Positions 24,864 through 33,659 of a stretch of 64,000 nucleotides of DNA are shown in pieces. Origin of the DNA: Alphaproteobacteria bacterium (lineage in GTDB: Bacteria > Myxococcota_A > UBA796 > CAJQPC01); assembly GCA_020632795.1 (NCBI GenBank), contig JACKEV010000022.1, positions 1-64,000 of the forward strand, read 5' to 3'. How positions within the stretch are numbered: position 1 is the stretch's first letter; each line of letters opens with the position of its first letter. Under the pieces are notes generated by a model. It ran no database searches, was not told the origin of the DNA, and worked only from the letters and a program-made list of their open reading frames with translations. The translations under genes were made by a program, and so were the position numbers.

Positions 24864-27416
24864 TCACCACCGCCGCCGCAGCCCCACCAGCGCCACCAAC
24901 CCGAGCAGCAGCCCCACCCCGCCGCCACCCGGCGAAGAGGACGCGCAGCCGCAGCCGTTGCCGCCCTTCGCCTCGCCGTCGAGCCCGGTGTCGTCGCCGC
25001 CGTCGGGGGTGTCGTCGGAGGCGTCCAGCGGGTCGGTGCCGTTGGCCAGCTCGTCGCCGTCGTTGACGCCGCCGCCGTCGGTGTCCGCGTTGGCGGGGTC
25101 GGTGCCGTGGGTGTTCACCTCGTCCCCGTCGTTCAGCCCGTCGCCGTCGGTGTCGGCGTTGGTGGGGTCGGTGCCGTGGGTGTTCACCTCGTCCCCGTCC
25201 GAGAGCCCGTCGTCATCGGTGTCCGCGTCGGTCGGGTCGCTGCCGGCGGCCACCTCGTCGCCGTCGCTCAGGCCGTCGTCGTCGGTGTCGGCGTCCAGCG
25301 GGTCGGTGTCGCCGCTGTTCTCCGCGCCGTCGCTCAGGCCGTCGCCGTCGGTGTCCGGGTTGTTCGGGTCGGTGCCCAGGACCAGCTCCTCGCGGTCGTT
25401 GAGGCCGTCGCCGTCGGTGTCGCCGTCGGGGATGTCGTCGGAGGCGTCGTTGGGGTCGGTGCCGTCGATCTCGATCTCGACGCCGTCGGAGGTGCCGCCG
25501 CCGTCGGTGTCGCTGTTGGTGGGGTCGGTGCCGTGGACGTTGACCTCGGCGCCGTCGGTCAGGCCGTCGCCGTCGGTGTCGTCGTCGGTGGGGTCGGTGC
25601 CGTGGGTGTTGACCTCATCGCCGTCGGAGAGGCCGTCGCTGTCGGTGTCGCTGTTGGTGGGGTCGGTGCCGGTGGTGTTGACCTCGTCCCCGTCGGAGAG
25701 GCCGTCGTCGTCGCTGTCGGTGTCCAGCGGGTCCGTGCCGTGGCTCGCCTCGTCCCCGTCGGAGAGGCCGTCGTCGTCGGTGTCGGCGTCCAGCGGGTCC
25801 GTGCCGTCGGTCTGCTCCTGGCCGTCCTCGACCCCGTCGCCGTCGGTGTCGGCGTCCAGCGGGTCGGTGCCGAGGTCCTGCTCGTCCTCGTCCGTGATGC
25901 CGTCGCCATCGGAGTCGTCCAGCTCGGTGACCCCGTCACAGTCGTTGTCCACCCCGTCGGCCAGCTCCGGCGCCCCGGCGTAGACCGTGGCGTCGGCGTC
26001 GTCGCAGTCATCACCGCTGTAGGCGTCGCTGTCGTGCCCGTCGCCGTCCGCGTCGTAGTCGGACCCGCCGTCACAGTCCTGGTCGGTCCCGTCGTACCAC
26101 CGCTCGGTGGCGGAGGTGTTCACCGCGGCGTCGCTGTCATCGCAGTCGACCCCGCCCCAGGTGGCGCTCTCCTCCCCGTCGCCGTCCGCGTCGAAGTCCG
26201 AGCCGCCGTCGCAGTCCTGGTCGGTCCCGTCGTACCACCGCTCGGCCGCGGCGGTGTTCACCGCGGCGTCGTCGTCGTCGCAGTCGGTGCCGCCGTAGCC
26301 GTCGCTGTCCTCCCCGTCGCCGTCCGCGTCGTAGTCGGACCCGCCGTCGCAGTCCTGGTCGACGCCGTCGTACCAGCCCTCGCTGGCGGCGGTGTTGATC
26401 GAGGCGTCGGCGTCGTCGCAGTCGGTGCCGCCGTAGCCGTCGCTGTCCTCCCCGTCGCCGTCCGCGTCGTAGTCGCTGTCCCCGGCGCAGTCCGCGTCCA
26501 CGCCGTCGTACCAGGCGTCGGCGGCCCCGGGATGCACGCCGCCGTCGGTGTCGTCGCAGTCCTGGTCGTCCGCGACGTAGCCGGAGGGGGCGTCGCAGGC
26601 GACGGTGCTGCTGGCGGCGTCGCCGTAGCCATCGGCGTCGGCGTCGGCGTACCAGGTGGCGGCGTCCACCGCCCCGGACTCGTCCACCAGGCCGTCGCCG
26701 TCGTTGTCCAGGGTGTCGCACTCCTCGGTGTCCACGCAGTCCGCGACGGCGTCGTTGTCGGTGTCGGGGAAGCCCTCGTCCACCTCCCCGTCGTTGTCGT
26801 TGTTGACGCCGTCGCAGTCCTCGACGTCCGAGCAGTTGAGGATGCCGTCGCCGTCGTCGTCGTCGTCGTGGATGCGGACGTTGTCCAGGCCCCAGCTCTC
26901 GTCGGAGAGGCCCTGCAGCCCGCTGCCGGTGAACGTGACCGTCAGCGCGCCGCCGGCGTGGGTGAACGGGATGGGCACGTCGTAGTAGACGGTGTCGTCC
27001 CAGCTGCTGAAGCCGTAGGCCGCGCGGCTGTAGTTGTCGTTGTCCACCAGCCAGGAGCAGCTCGACGTGCCGGTGCAGGCGCCGGTCATGTAGTGGTCGA
27101 ACACGGTGGCGCCGTCGGCCACGACCGTGAACATGTCCGGCCCGCCGTAGGTGGCCCCGTTGCCGTCCCAGGAGTCGAGGATCAGCAGGTCGAGGTCCAG
27201 ACAGTAGTCCCCCGCCGAGAGGCTGGACACGCTCAGGGTCTGGGTGTCGTTGCTGAACCGCCCGGTGAAGGTGGTCAGGGTGGCGTCGGTCGTGGTGGTG
27301 CTGCTGGACCACTCCGCGCCGATGCCGCTTTCGAAGTCCTCATCGTAGTAGTCGGTGGCCAGCGCGAGGCCCGGCAGCAGCCCGATGAGAAGCGGTGCGA
27401 TCCTTGTGACTTGCAT
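24864..27416 (-). CDS. Surface protein with MopE and thrombospondin-3-like repeats and MYXO-CTERM tail
   Basis: An 850-residue exported protein with a signal peptide (about residues 1-20). An N-terminal beta-rich domain of about 165 residues resembles a jelly-roll/MAM-like module. About eight MopE-type metal-binding units follow (DADGDGEDSDGYGGTDCDD, with WYDGxDQDCDGGSD). About 14 calcium-binding TSP3-like units of the DTDGDGLSDGDE(V)NTHGTDP type come next, and a MYXO-CTERM-like sorting tail closes the protein (GCGC, hydrophobic helix, GLRRRW). It is likely calcium-stabilised, surface-displayed and perhaps released. ATG 27416 gives a normal signal peptide. Repeat number may be assembly-sensitive. 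Confidence 0.88.
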   Translation of the reverse strand: MQVTRIAPLLIGLLPGLALATDYYDEDFESGIGAEWSSSTTTTDATLTTFTGRFSNDTQTLSVSSLSAGDYCLDLDLLILDSWDGNGATYGGPDMFTVVADGATVFDHYMTGACTGTSSCSWLVDNDNYSRAAYGFSSWDDTVYYDVPIPFTHAGGALTVTFTGSGLQGLSDESWGLDNVRIHDDDDDGDGILNCSDVEDCDGVNNDNDGEVDEGFPDTDNDAVADCVDTEECDTLDNDGDGLVDESGAVDAATWYADADADGYGDAASSTVACDAPSGYVADDQDCDDTDGGVHPGAADAWYDGVDADCAGDSDYDADGDGEDSDGYGGTDCDDADASINTAASEGWYDGVDQDCDGGSDYDADGDGEDSDGYGGTDCDDDDAAVNTAAAERWYDGTDQDCDGGSDFDADGDGEESATWGGVDCDDSDAAVNTSATERWYDGTDQDCDGGSDYDADGDGHDSDAYSGDDCDDADATVYAGAPELADGVDNDCDGVTELDDSDGDGITDEDEQDLGTDPLDADTDGDGVEDGQEQTDGTDPLDADTDDDGLSDGDEASHGTDPLDTDSDDDGLSDGDEVNTTGTDPTNSDTDSDGLSDGDEVNTHGTDPTDDDTDGDGLTDGAEVNVHGTDPTNSDTDGGGTSDGVEIEIDGTDPNDASDDIPDGDTDGDGLNDREELVLGTDPNNPDTDGDGLSDGAENSGDTDPLDADTDDDGLSDGDEVAAGSDPTDADTDDDGLSDGDEVNTHGTDPTNADTDGDGLNDGDEVNTHGTDPANADTDGGGVNDGDELANGTDPLDASDDTPDGGDDTGLDGEAKGGNGCGCASSSPGGGGVGLLLGLVALVGLRRRW

Positions 27417-27452
27417 GGGACTCCTCCTGGTCCGAGGCCACAGGATCGGCGG

Positions 27453-27521
27453 AAGCGGTCCCCCTGTCAATGCCCTCTGACATCGAGGCGGGGAGGGGTG
27501 ACCGCGCGCGGGGAACCGCTT
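27453..27521. promoter_or_regulatory. Inverted repeat between divergent surface-protein genes
   Basis: AAGCGGTCCCC near 27453 and GGGGAACCGCTT ending at 27521 are inverted relative to each other (one extra base), about 50 bp apart, in the 130-bp gap between the divergent genes starting at 27416 and 27547. It could be a pair of operator half-sites controlling both genes. No clear -35/-10 elements stand out. Confidence 0.3.
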
Positions 27522-27546
27522 AGGGATCAGGTCTTCACGCTCATGG

Positions 27547-29088
27547 ATGGAACGCATGCGCCTCTTCACCCTCGCGCTCCTGGCCCTGATGGGCTGCAAG
27601 GACGGCGGAATCTTCAACAACGACGGCGACGACACCGGGCCGGGTACGGGCACGGACGACACCGGCTCCACCGGCCCGGCCTGCCTGGGGGACGGCTTCG
27701 AGTCCTCGGCGCAGTCCTGGACCCTGCCCTCAGGGGCGGCGAGCTGGGACGACTGGATGGACGCCACCGCCGAGTCCAACTCCAGCGACTGCACCCGCTC
27801 CAGCTTCTCCGCGACGACCTTCGACCTCACCGGCGACGGCAAGCTGGACCTCGTGGTCACCGACCAGTGTGACCTGGTGGGTGTCGGCACCGACAACTGG
27901 CTCGTCTACGAGAACACCGGCAGCCGCTTCGCCGAGAACGCGACCACCTGGTCGCTGCCCTCCGGGGTGGCGGGCTGGGATGACTGGATGGACGCCACCG
28001 CCGAGGCCAACTCCAACGACTGCACCCGCTCCAGCTTCACCGCCGCCACCTTCGACCTCACCGGCGACGGCAAGCCGGACCTCGTGGTCACCGACAACTG
28101 TGACCTGGTAGGTGTCGGCACCGACAACTGGCTCGTCTACGAGAACACCGGCAGCGGCTTCGCCAACAGCGCGACCACCTGGGCGCTGCCCTCAGGGGTG
28201 GCGGACTGGGACGACTGGATGGACGCGACCTACGAGGCCAACTCCAACGACTGCACCCGCTCCAGCTTCACCGCCACGCTCCTCGACCTCACCGGGGACC
28301 GCAAGCCGGACCTCGTGGTCACCGACCAGTGCGACCTGGTGGGCGTGGGCACCGACCACTGGCTGGTCTACGAGAACACCGGCAGCGGCTTCGCCAGCGG
28401 GGCGAACCAGTGGGCGCTGCCCCAGGGCGTCGCGAGCTGGGACGACTGGATGGACGCCACCGCCGAGGCCAACTCCAACGACTGCACCCGCTCCAGCTTC
28501 ACCGCCGTCACCATGGACCTCACCGGGGACCGCAAGCCGGACCTCGTGGTGACCGACAACTGTGACCTGGTAGGTGTCGGCACCGACAACTGGCTCGTCT
28601 ACGAGAACACCGGCAGCGGCTTCGCCAGCAACGCCACCTCGTGGGCGCTGCCCTCGGGCGTCGCGGACTGGGACGACTGGATGGACGCGACCTACGAGGC
28701 CAACTCCACCGACTGCGTCCGCTCCAGCTTCACCGCCACCACCGCCGACCTGACGGGGGACGGCAAGCCGGACCTCGTGGTCACCGACAACTGTGACCTG
28801 GTGGGTGTCGGCACCGACGAGTGGCTGGTCTACGAGAACACCGGCAGCGGCTTCTCCGGGAGCCCCCTGTCCTGGCCCCTGCCCCAGGGCGTGGCGGACT
28901 GGGAGGACTGGCTGGACAGCATGGCCGAGGCCAACTCCAGCGACTGCACCCGCTCCAGCTTCACCGCCGTGACCATGGACCTCACCGGCGACGGGGTCGT
29001 GGACCTCGTGGTGACGGACCAGTGTGACCTGGTGGGTGTCGGCACCGACGACTGGCGGGTCTGGCCGGGCACCTGCTCGGTGCGGTAG
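27547..29088 (+). CDS. Lipoprotein built of six 77-residue VCBS/FG-GAP-like repeats
   Basis: A 513-residue lipoprotein with lipobox LMGC (residues 15-18) and an Asp/Gly/Thr-rich linker. Six near-identical repeats follow, each with W-LPxGVAxWDDWMDA, DCTRSSFxAxTxDLTGDGKPDLVVTDxCDLVGVGTD and WLVYENTGSGF. The DLTGDGKPDLVV loop is an FG-GAP/VCBS-type calcium site, so the protein probably forms a beta-propeller or rod at the cell surface. The conserved Cys pair in each unit may form disulphides. A second in-frame ATG at 27556 gives an equally good signal peptide. No enzymatic motif is seen. It is divergent from the TSP3-repeat gene. Confidence 0.8.
   Translation: MERMRLFTLALLALMGCKDGGIFNNDGDDTGPGTGTDDTGSTGPACLGDGFESSAQSWTLPSGAASWDDWMDATAESNSSDCTRSSFSATTFDLTGDGKLDLVVTDQCDLVGVGTDNWLVYENTGSRFAENATTWSLPSGVAGWDDWMDATAEANSNDCTRSSFTAATFDLTGDGKPDLVVTDNCDLVGVGTDNWLVYENTGSGFANSATTWALPSGVADWDDWMDATYEANSNDCTRSSFTATLLDLTGDRKPDLVVTDQCDLVGVGTDHWLVYENTGSGFASGANQWALPQGVASWDDWMDATAEANSNDCTRSSFTAVTMDLTGDRKPDLVVTDNCDLVGVGTDNWLVYENTGSGFASNATSWALPSGVADWDDWMDATYEANSTDCVRSSFTATTADLTGDGKPDLVVTDNCDLVGVGTDEWLVYENTGSGFSGSPLSWPLPQGVADWEDWLDSMAEANSSDCTRSSFTAVTMDLTGDGVVDLVVTDQCDLVGVGTDDWRVWPGTCSVR
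27718..29088 (+). repeat. Six tandem 231-bp coding repeats
   Basis: Units begin at 27718, 27949, 28180, 28411, 28642 and 28873, exactly 231 bp apart; the last is truncated by the stop. Similarity is high at the DNA level, so unit number may vary by recombination. Confidence 0.85.
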
Positions 29089-29151
29089 CTGGCCCCATAA
29101 GTGCGCGTCTATCCTGGGCTCACCCTGCTGCAAGGAACCCAGGAGACTCCC

Positions 29152-30582
29152 ATGAACCCGACCCTCTCGCTCTACGGCATCCGCCTGTCCCTGCTCGGCG
29201 CCCTGATGGTGGGGGGCTGCATCGGCGGCGAAGACAAGCCCGACGACAGCACCCCCACCGACGACAGCTCCGTCACCACCAACCTCTGTGAGGGGGGCAC
29301 GCCGGTCAACGACAGCAGGGGGCTGCCCTCGGGGCTGGTGGAGTGCCCGGACGGGACCCTCCAGCGGGCGCAGACGGCGGTCTGTGACGCCACGATCACC
29401 GCCGACGCCTGCGCGGGCACCGAGGACGAGCTGTACTGCACCGCCGACGCCGACTGCACCGACGGCGCCTACGGCAAGTGCATCCACGGGCTCAACGACT
29501 TCGACGTCGGCCCGTACTGCGGCTGCGTGTACTCCTGCGAGACCGACGCGGACTGCGCCACCGGGCAGGTCTGCCTCTGCGGCGGCTCGGTCCAGGCCGA
29601 CGTGAGCTGGTCGATCTGCGTGCCGGCGGGCTGCACCACCAACGACGACTGCGCCTCCGAGGAGTGCGGGGTCTCCTCGTTCAACGACGGCTGCGGGACC
29701 GAGGTGCGGACCGAGTGCCGGGAGCCCGACACCGACGTCTGCCGCACCGACGACGACTGCACCAACTCAGGCCAGGGCGAGGCCTGCGCGGTCAACGGAG
29801 ACACCTGGGCCTGCCGCTTCGTCGACTGCGCCATCGGCCGCCCGCTGATGGTCGAGGGCGCCGCCCGCACCGCCCCGGGGGCCGCCCGCGCGGACTGGGT
29901 CGCGGTCGCGGGCCCCTCCATCGAGGGCCTCTCCGACGCGCTGCGGTCCACCCTCGCCGGCCACTGGGCCTCGGTCGCCGCCCTGGAGCACGCCTCGGTG
30001 GCCAGCTTCGCCCGCTTCACCCTCCAGCTCCTCGCCCTGGGGGCGCCGCCCGAGCTGCTCGCCGACGCCCAGCGGGCCTCCGCCGATGAGGTCGAGCACG
30101 CTCGCCTCACCTACGGCCTGGCCAGCGCCTTCGCCGGCCGGGATGTCGGCCCCGGCCCGCTCGACCTCGGGGACCTCGGGGTGCACACCGACCGCCGCGC
30201 GGTCATCGCCGCGCTGATCGAGGAGGCCTGCGTCGGGGAGACCCTCGGCGTCGCCGAGGCCGCCGCCGCCGCCTCCTTCGCGGTCGATCCTGCTGTGAAG
30301 GCCGCCCTGTCGCGCATCGCGGAGGACGAGCTGCGCCACGCCGGGCTGGCCTGGCGCACCCTGCGCTGGCTCCTGGAGGGCGCCGACGCCGAGCTGCGCG
30401 CCTTCGCCGCGGTCACCCTGGAGCGCGCGCTGGCGGCCGTCGTGGTCCCCGAGGACCTGCCCCACCACCCCGACTGGGGCCTGCTGGGGGCTGAGGCCCG
30501 TCGTCAGGTCCACCGGGCGGCGATCTGCGGCGTCATCCGGCCCTGCGCCGAGGCGGCGGGCATCGGGATGGCGGAGTGCTGA
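29152..30582 (+). CDS. Cys-rich lipoprotein fused to a ferritin-like di-iron domain
   Basis: A 476-residue protein with a lipobox around MVGGC. A Cys-rich region (about residues 40-230, more than 20 Cys in CxxDxDC-type loops) is followed by a four-helix ferritin-like domain. That domain shows Glu/His pairs typical of a di-iron carboxylate site: ALEHASVASFARF, DEVEHARLTYG, EEACVGET and EDELRHAGLAWR. An oxidase, peroxide-handling or iron-storage role on the outside of a membrane is inferred. The start at 29152 is chosen because it opens the signal peptide; the 17-residue longer frame is not lipoprotein-like. Its stop overlaps the next start (GTGCTGA), so the two genes are translationally coupled. 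Confidence 0.8.
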   Translation: MNPTLSLYGIRLSLLGALMVGGCIGGEDKPDDSTPTDDSSVTTNLCEGGTPVNDSRGLPSGLVECPDGTLQRAQTAVCDATITADACAGTEDELYCTADADCTDGAYGKCIHGLNDFDVGPYCGCVYSCETDADCATGQVCLCGGSVQADVSWSICVPAGCTTNDDCASEECGVSSFNDGCGTEVRTECREPDTDVCRTDDDCTNSGQGEACAVNGDTWACRFVDCAIGRPLMVEGAARTAPGAARADWVAVAGPSIEGLSDALRSTLAGHWASVAALEHASVASFARFTLQLLALGAPPELLADAQRASADEVEHARLTYGLASAFAGRDVGPGPLDLGDLGVHTDRRAVIAALIEEACVGETLGVAEAAAAASFAVDPAVKAALSRIAEDELRHAGLAWRTLRWLLEGADAELRAFAAVTLERALAAVVVPEDLPHHPDWGLLGAEARRQVHRAAICGVIRPCAEAAGIGMAEC

Positions 30583-31376
30583 GCCTCTGGCTGGCCCTGG
30601 CGCCGCCCGTCGAGGCGGACTGCTACCCCATCTTCATCGCCTGCGACGCCGGGATGGACTTCGCCCCCTTCGACGCCCTCCCCTTGGACGGCACCCTGCT
30701 GATGGAGGTCCACGCCCCGGTGATGGAGGCGCCGCCGTACACTGTGCTTACGGACGACCTCCAGGAGCTGAACGGCGTCTGGGTGCCGGTCGACGGCGTG
30801 GGCCAGCTCTGGGCCTGGCGGGCGAAGGATCCGCTGCAGCTCGGCCAGGAGTACCACCTCATCGACGACCGCGTCGGCGCCGGGTCCTGGTCCTTCCGCA
30901 TGGTGGAGCCCCTCGGCGAGGCGGACCTGCCCTCGGTCCGGCTGGAGGAGGCGTTCGCCGACGTGTACCGGGACACCAACAACTGCAACCTCTTCAACCC
31001 CAAGCGCCGCCACGTCGGCGCCTTCGTGGCCTCCGACGACGACCCCCTGGCCTTCGAGGTCGAGATCGCCCGCTCCGACGACTTCAGCGACGCGCTCCGG
31101 GTGGGCGCGGTGAGCCCCTTCGCCTCGCTCGGCGAGCACCCCTGCGGGACCTCCCTCGACGTCAGCGAGGACGGGCCCTGGTTCGTGCGCGCCCGGGGGC
31201 TCAGCGCCCTGGGTGAACCCGGAGAATGGACCGAGGGCGAGGAGGTCTGGTTCTCCGACGGGGCCGGCTGCGGCCTGGGGCTCAAGCCCTCGGGGCTGTG
31301 GCTGCTGATCGCGGCGGCGCTGGGCCGGCGCCGTCGCCCGGGTCTCCGAACCGCGCCAGCAGCGCCGGCAGGATGA
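30576..31376 (+). CDS. Exported protein with MYXO-CTERM-like tail
   Basis: A 266-residue protein with a short signal peptide (LSLWLALAPPVEA). A beta-rich body follows that looks like one or two fibronectin/Ig-like modules (FEVEIARSDDFSDALRVG, then GPWFVRARGLSA). Near the end is GCGLGL, a hydrophobic helix and GRRRR, the layout of a MYXO-CTERM sorting signal, though the tail continues for another 14 residues. It starts within the last codons of the ferritin-like gene (GTG at 30576) and its 3' end overlaps the convergent RND gene by 95 bp. I recognise no enzyme family. Confidence 0.7.
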   Translation: MLSLWLALAPPVEADCYPIFIACDAGMDFAPFDALPLDGTLLMEVHAPVMEAPPYTVLTDDLQELNGVWVPVDGVGQLWAWRAKDPLQLGQEYHLIDDRVGAGSWSFRMVEPLGEADLPSVRLEEAFADVYRDTNNCNLFNPKRRHVGAFVASDDDPLAFEVEIARSDDFSDALRVGAVSPFASLGEHPCGTSLDVSEDGPWFVRARGLSALGEPGEWTEGEEVWFSDGAGCGLGLKPSGLWLLIAAALGRRRRPGLRTAPAAPAG

Positions 31377-33591
31377 ACAGGTCGCAGGCCAGCGCGGTGA
31401 GCAAGATCACCGCGCCCAGCGCCCCGTACATCCGGTTGGAGGGGAAGGCGCTGAGCAGGTTCACCCCGAAGCCCAGCGCCAGCAGCCCGGTGGTGATCGT
31501 CACCGCCCGGCCGCAGAAGCGCACCGCCCGGCGGATGGCCTCGGGGTGCGCGAAGCCGGCGGCGCGCTCCTCGCGGTAGCGGGCCAGCAGGTGGATGGTG
31601 TCGTCCACCGCGATGCCCAGGGCCATCGTGAAGATGACCGCCGGCCCGGGGTCGAGGGTCCAGCCCACCGCCCCCATCAGGCCATAGGCCAGCACCAGCG
31701 GCACCGCGTTGGGCAGCAGGCTGATGAGCCCCAGGCGCAGGCTGCGGAGCAGCAGCGTGATGAGCGCGGCGATGACCGCGAAGGCCACCAGCAGGCTCGT
31801 GCGCAGGTCCTCGGTGACCCGGTTGATGCCGGCGTAGGCCACCGTGGGCGTGCCGGTGATGTGGGCGTCGAGCCCCGCCGCGCGCAGGGGGGGCAGGGCG
31901 ACCTCGGCGACGCGCTGCTCCATCGCGGCGAAGGCGCGGGCGCCCTCGTCCACCGCGCGCACCCGGATGCGGGCGTGCTGGCGGTCCGGGGTGAGCGCCG
32001 CGCCGAGCAGCGCCTGCTCCTCCAGGACCTTCAGGAGCCGGGCGACCCCGGCCTCCCCCGGGACGGCCCAGGGGCCGCCCATCGCCGCGCTGGCCCCGGC
32101 GATCAGCTCGGGCAGGCCCAAGGCGCTCCGCACCCCCTCGACCGCCTCGACCGCGCGCGCGGTGTCCCACAGGACCGCCAGGGCCTCGGGCTGGTCCAGA
32201 CCCTCGCCCTCCACCTCGATCTCCATCGAGACCACCCCGCCCAGGCGCGCGTCCAGGACGCCGTTGGCCACCGAGGTGGGGTGATCGGCGGGCAGGGCGG
32301 CGGTGAGGTGGTTGTCGACCTCCACCCGGCTGCCGAAGCCCACCGCCACGACCACCAGCGCCGCGGTGATCCCCAGCACGCGCCCCGGCCACCGCACCGC
32401 CCAGGCCCCGCAGGCGGCGGCGAGGTCCTCCAGCCGCTGGAGGCCGGGGTTGTCCGCGCCCCGGGTCGGGCGGGCCCAGGCCAGGGCGACGGGCAGCACG
32501 AGCAGGAAGACCGCATAGGCCAGCCCCATGCCCACCGCCGCCCAGCTCCCGAAGCTGCGCAGCACCGGCATGCGCGCGGTGTTCAGGGAGAGGAAGCCGA
32601 CCACGGTGGTGGCCGTGGTGAGCAGGCAGGCCGCCCCGATGTGCCCCAGGGCCCGGGTCACCGCCGCGCGGGCGGGCGCCCCGCCCTCCCCCTCCTCGTG
32701 GAAGCGGCTGACGAGGTGGACGGCGTCGGCGACCGCGATGACCGGCAGCAGGGTGAAGTAGACCTGGTTCACCAGCCCGATGGGCTCCCCGGCCCAGCCC
32801 ATCGCCCCCAAGAGCGCGGCGGCCGGCAGCGCGGCGGCCACCAGCGGCACGAGGACCCCGTGCACGCTGCGGAACAGCGCGAGCAGCAGCAGCCCTATGA
32901 GCAGCGCCGCGATCGGCACGAAGCGGAGCTGATCCTGGACCAGGGCGTCGAGCAGGTCCGCCCGCACCGCCGGGATGCCCGCCGCCGCGAAGGACAGGCC
33001 CTCCCGCCCCTCGTAGCCGGCCAGGACCGCCTGGTTGGCCCGCACCGCCGGCCGCACATGCGTGATGCTGTTGGTGTCGCCACCCAGGCGCACCAGCACC
33101 ACCGCGGCGGTGCCGTCGGGGGCGAGCAGGCTCGGCACCGCCACCGGGTCCGCCTGCAGGGCCGCCGCCCAGGCCTCCATCGCCGCCGGGTCCTGGGGGG
33201 CGGTGGCCAGCAGCGGGGTGGGCACCACCACCCCGGGGCCCGCCCGCCGGGGGCGCCGCAGGTCGGTCAGGGCGCGGGCGTCGGTGTTCTCGGGCAGCGC
33301 GCGCAGGGCCTCGGTGAGCCCCTGGATCGTCTCCAGCCGGGGGCGGGTCAGCACGGAGCGATCGCCGCCGTCCACGATGACGGCCATCAGGTCGTCGTCC
33401 GGGCCCCACCGGTCCCGGTGCGCGTCCAGGCGCAGGGTCGCAGGGTCGTCGCCGCCGAAGAAGGCCCGGGCCGAGAAGTCCACCTGCAGGCGCGGCAGCC
33501 CGGCCAGCAGCGGCAGGAGCAGCGCGGCGGCGAGCAGCATCGACGCGACGCGGTGGCGGGAGAGCAGCGCGGCGAGCCGTGCGAAGCGCAT
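31282..33591 (-). CDS. RND/MMPL-family exporter
   Basis: A 769-residue RND-superfamily permease of the MMPL type. It has one N-terminal helix, a periplasmic domain of about 170 residues, a block of about five helices (residues about 215-400, including FTLLPVIAVADAVHLVSRFHEE), a second periplasmic domain and a second helix block with GIAVDDTIHLLARYREE. The two charged helices (AVADAVH, AVDDTIH) are the usual proton-relay positions. Proteins of this group export lipids, hopanoids or other hydrophobic molecules with the proton gradient; the substrate here is unknown. The gene stands alone on the minus strand, with its start 69 nt from a divergent lipoprotein gene. Confidence 0.88.
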   Translation of the reverse strand: MRFARLAALLSRHRVASMLLAAALLLPLLAGLPRLQVDFSARAFFGGDDPATLRLDAHRDRWGPDDDLMAVIVDGGDRSVLTRPRLETIQGLTEALRALPENTDARALTDLRRPRRAGPGVVVPTPLLATAPQDPAAMEAWAAALQADPVAVPSLLAPDGTAAVVLVRLGGDTNSITHVRPAVRANQAVLAGYEGREGLSFAAAGIPAVRADLLDALVQDQLRFVPIAALLIGLLLLALFRSVHGVLVPLVAAALPAAALLGAMGWAGEPIGLVNQVYFTLLPVIAVADAVHLVSRFHEEGEGGAPARAAVTRALGHIGAACLLTTATTVVGFLSLNTARMPVLRSFGSWAAVGMGLAYAVFLLVLPVALAWARPTRGADNPGLQRLEDLAAACGAWAVRWPGRVLGITAALVVVAVGFGSRVEVDNHLTAALPADHPTSVANGVLDARLGGVVSMEIEVEGEGLDQPEALAVLWDTARAVEAVEGVRSALGLPELIAGASAAMGGPWAVPGEAGVARLLKVLEEQALLGAALTPDRQHARIRVRAVDEGARAFAAMEQRVAEVALPPLRAAGLDAHITGTPTVAYAGINRVTEDLRTSLLVAFAVIAALITLLLRSLRLGLISLLPNAVPLVLAYGLMGAVGWTLDPGPAVIFTMALGIAVDDTIHLLARYREERAAGFAHPEAIRRAVRFCGRAVTITTGLLALGFGVNLLSAFPSNRMYGALGAVILLTALACDLFILPALLARFGDPGDGAGPAPPRSAATAPRA

Positions 33592-33659
33592 GGCGCCTCA
33601 TAGCCGATCCAGCCGATCCAGGAGATGACCGGGCGCCCTCCCCGTGCTACCGTGCGCGT

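Noticed and set aside
25000..26500. Dense repeats resembling an array
   Set aside because: They are in-frame calcium-loop repeats of the MopE/TSP3 protein.
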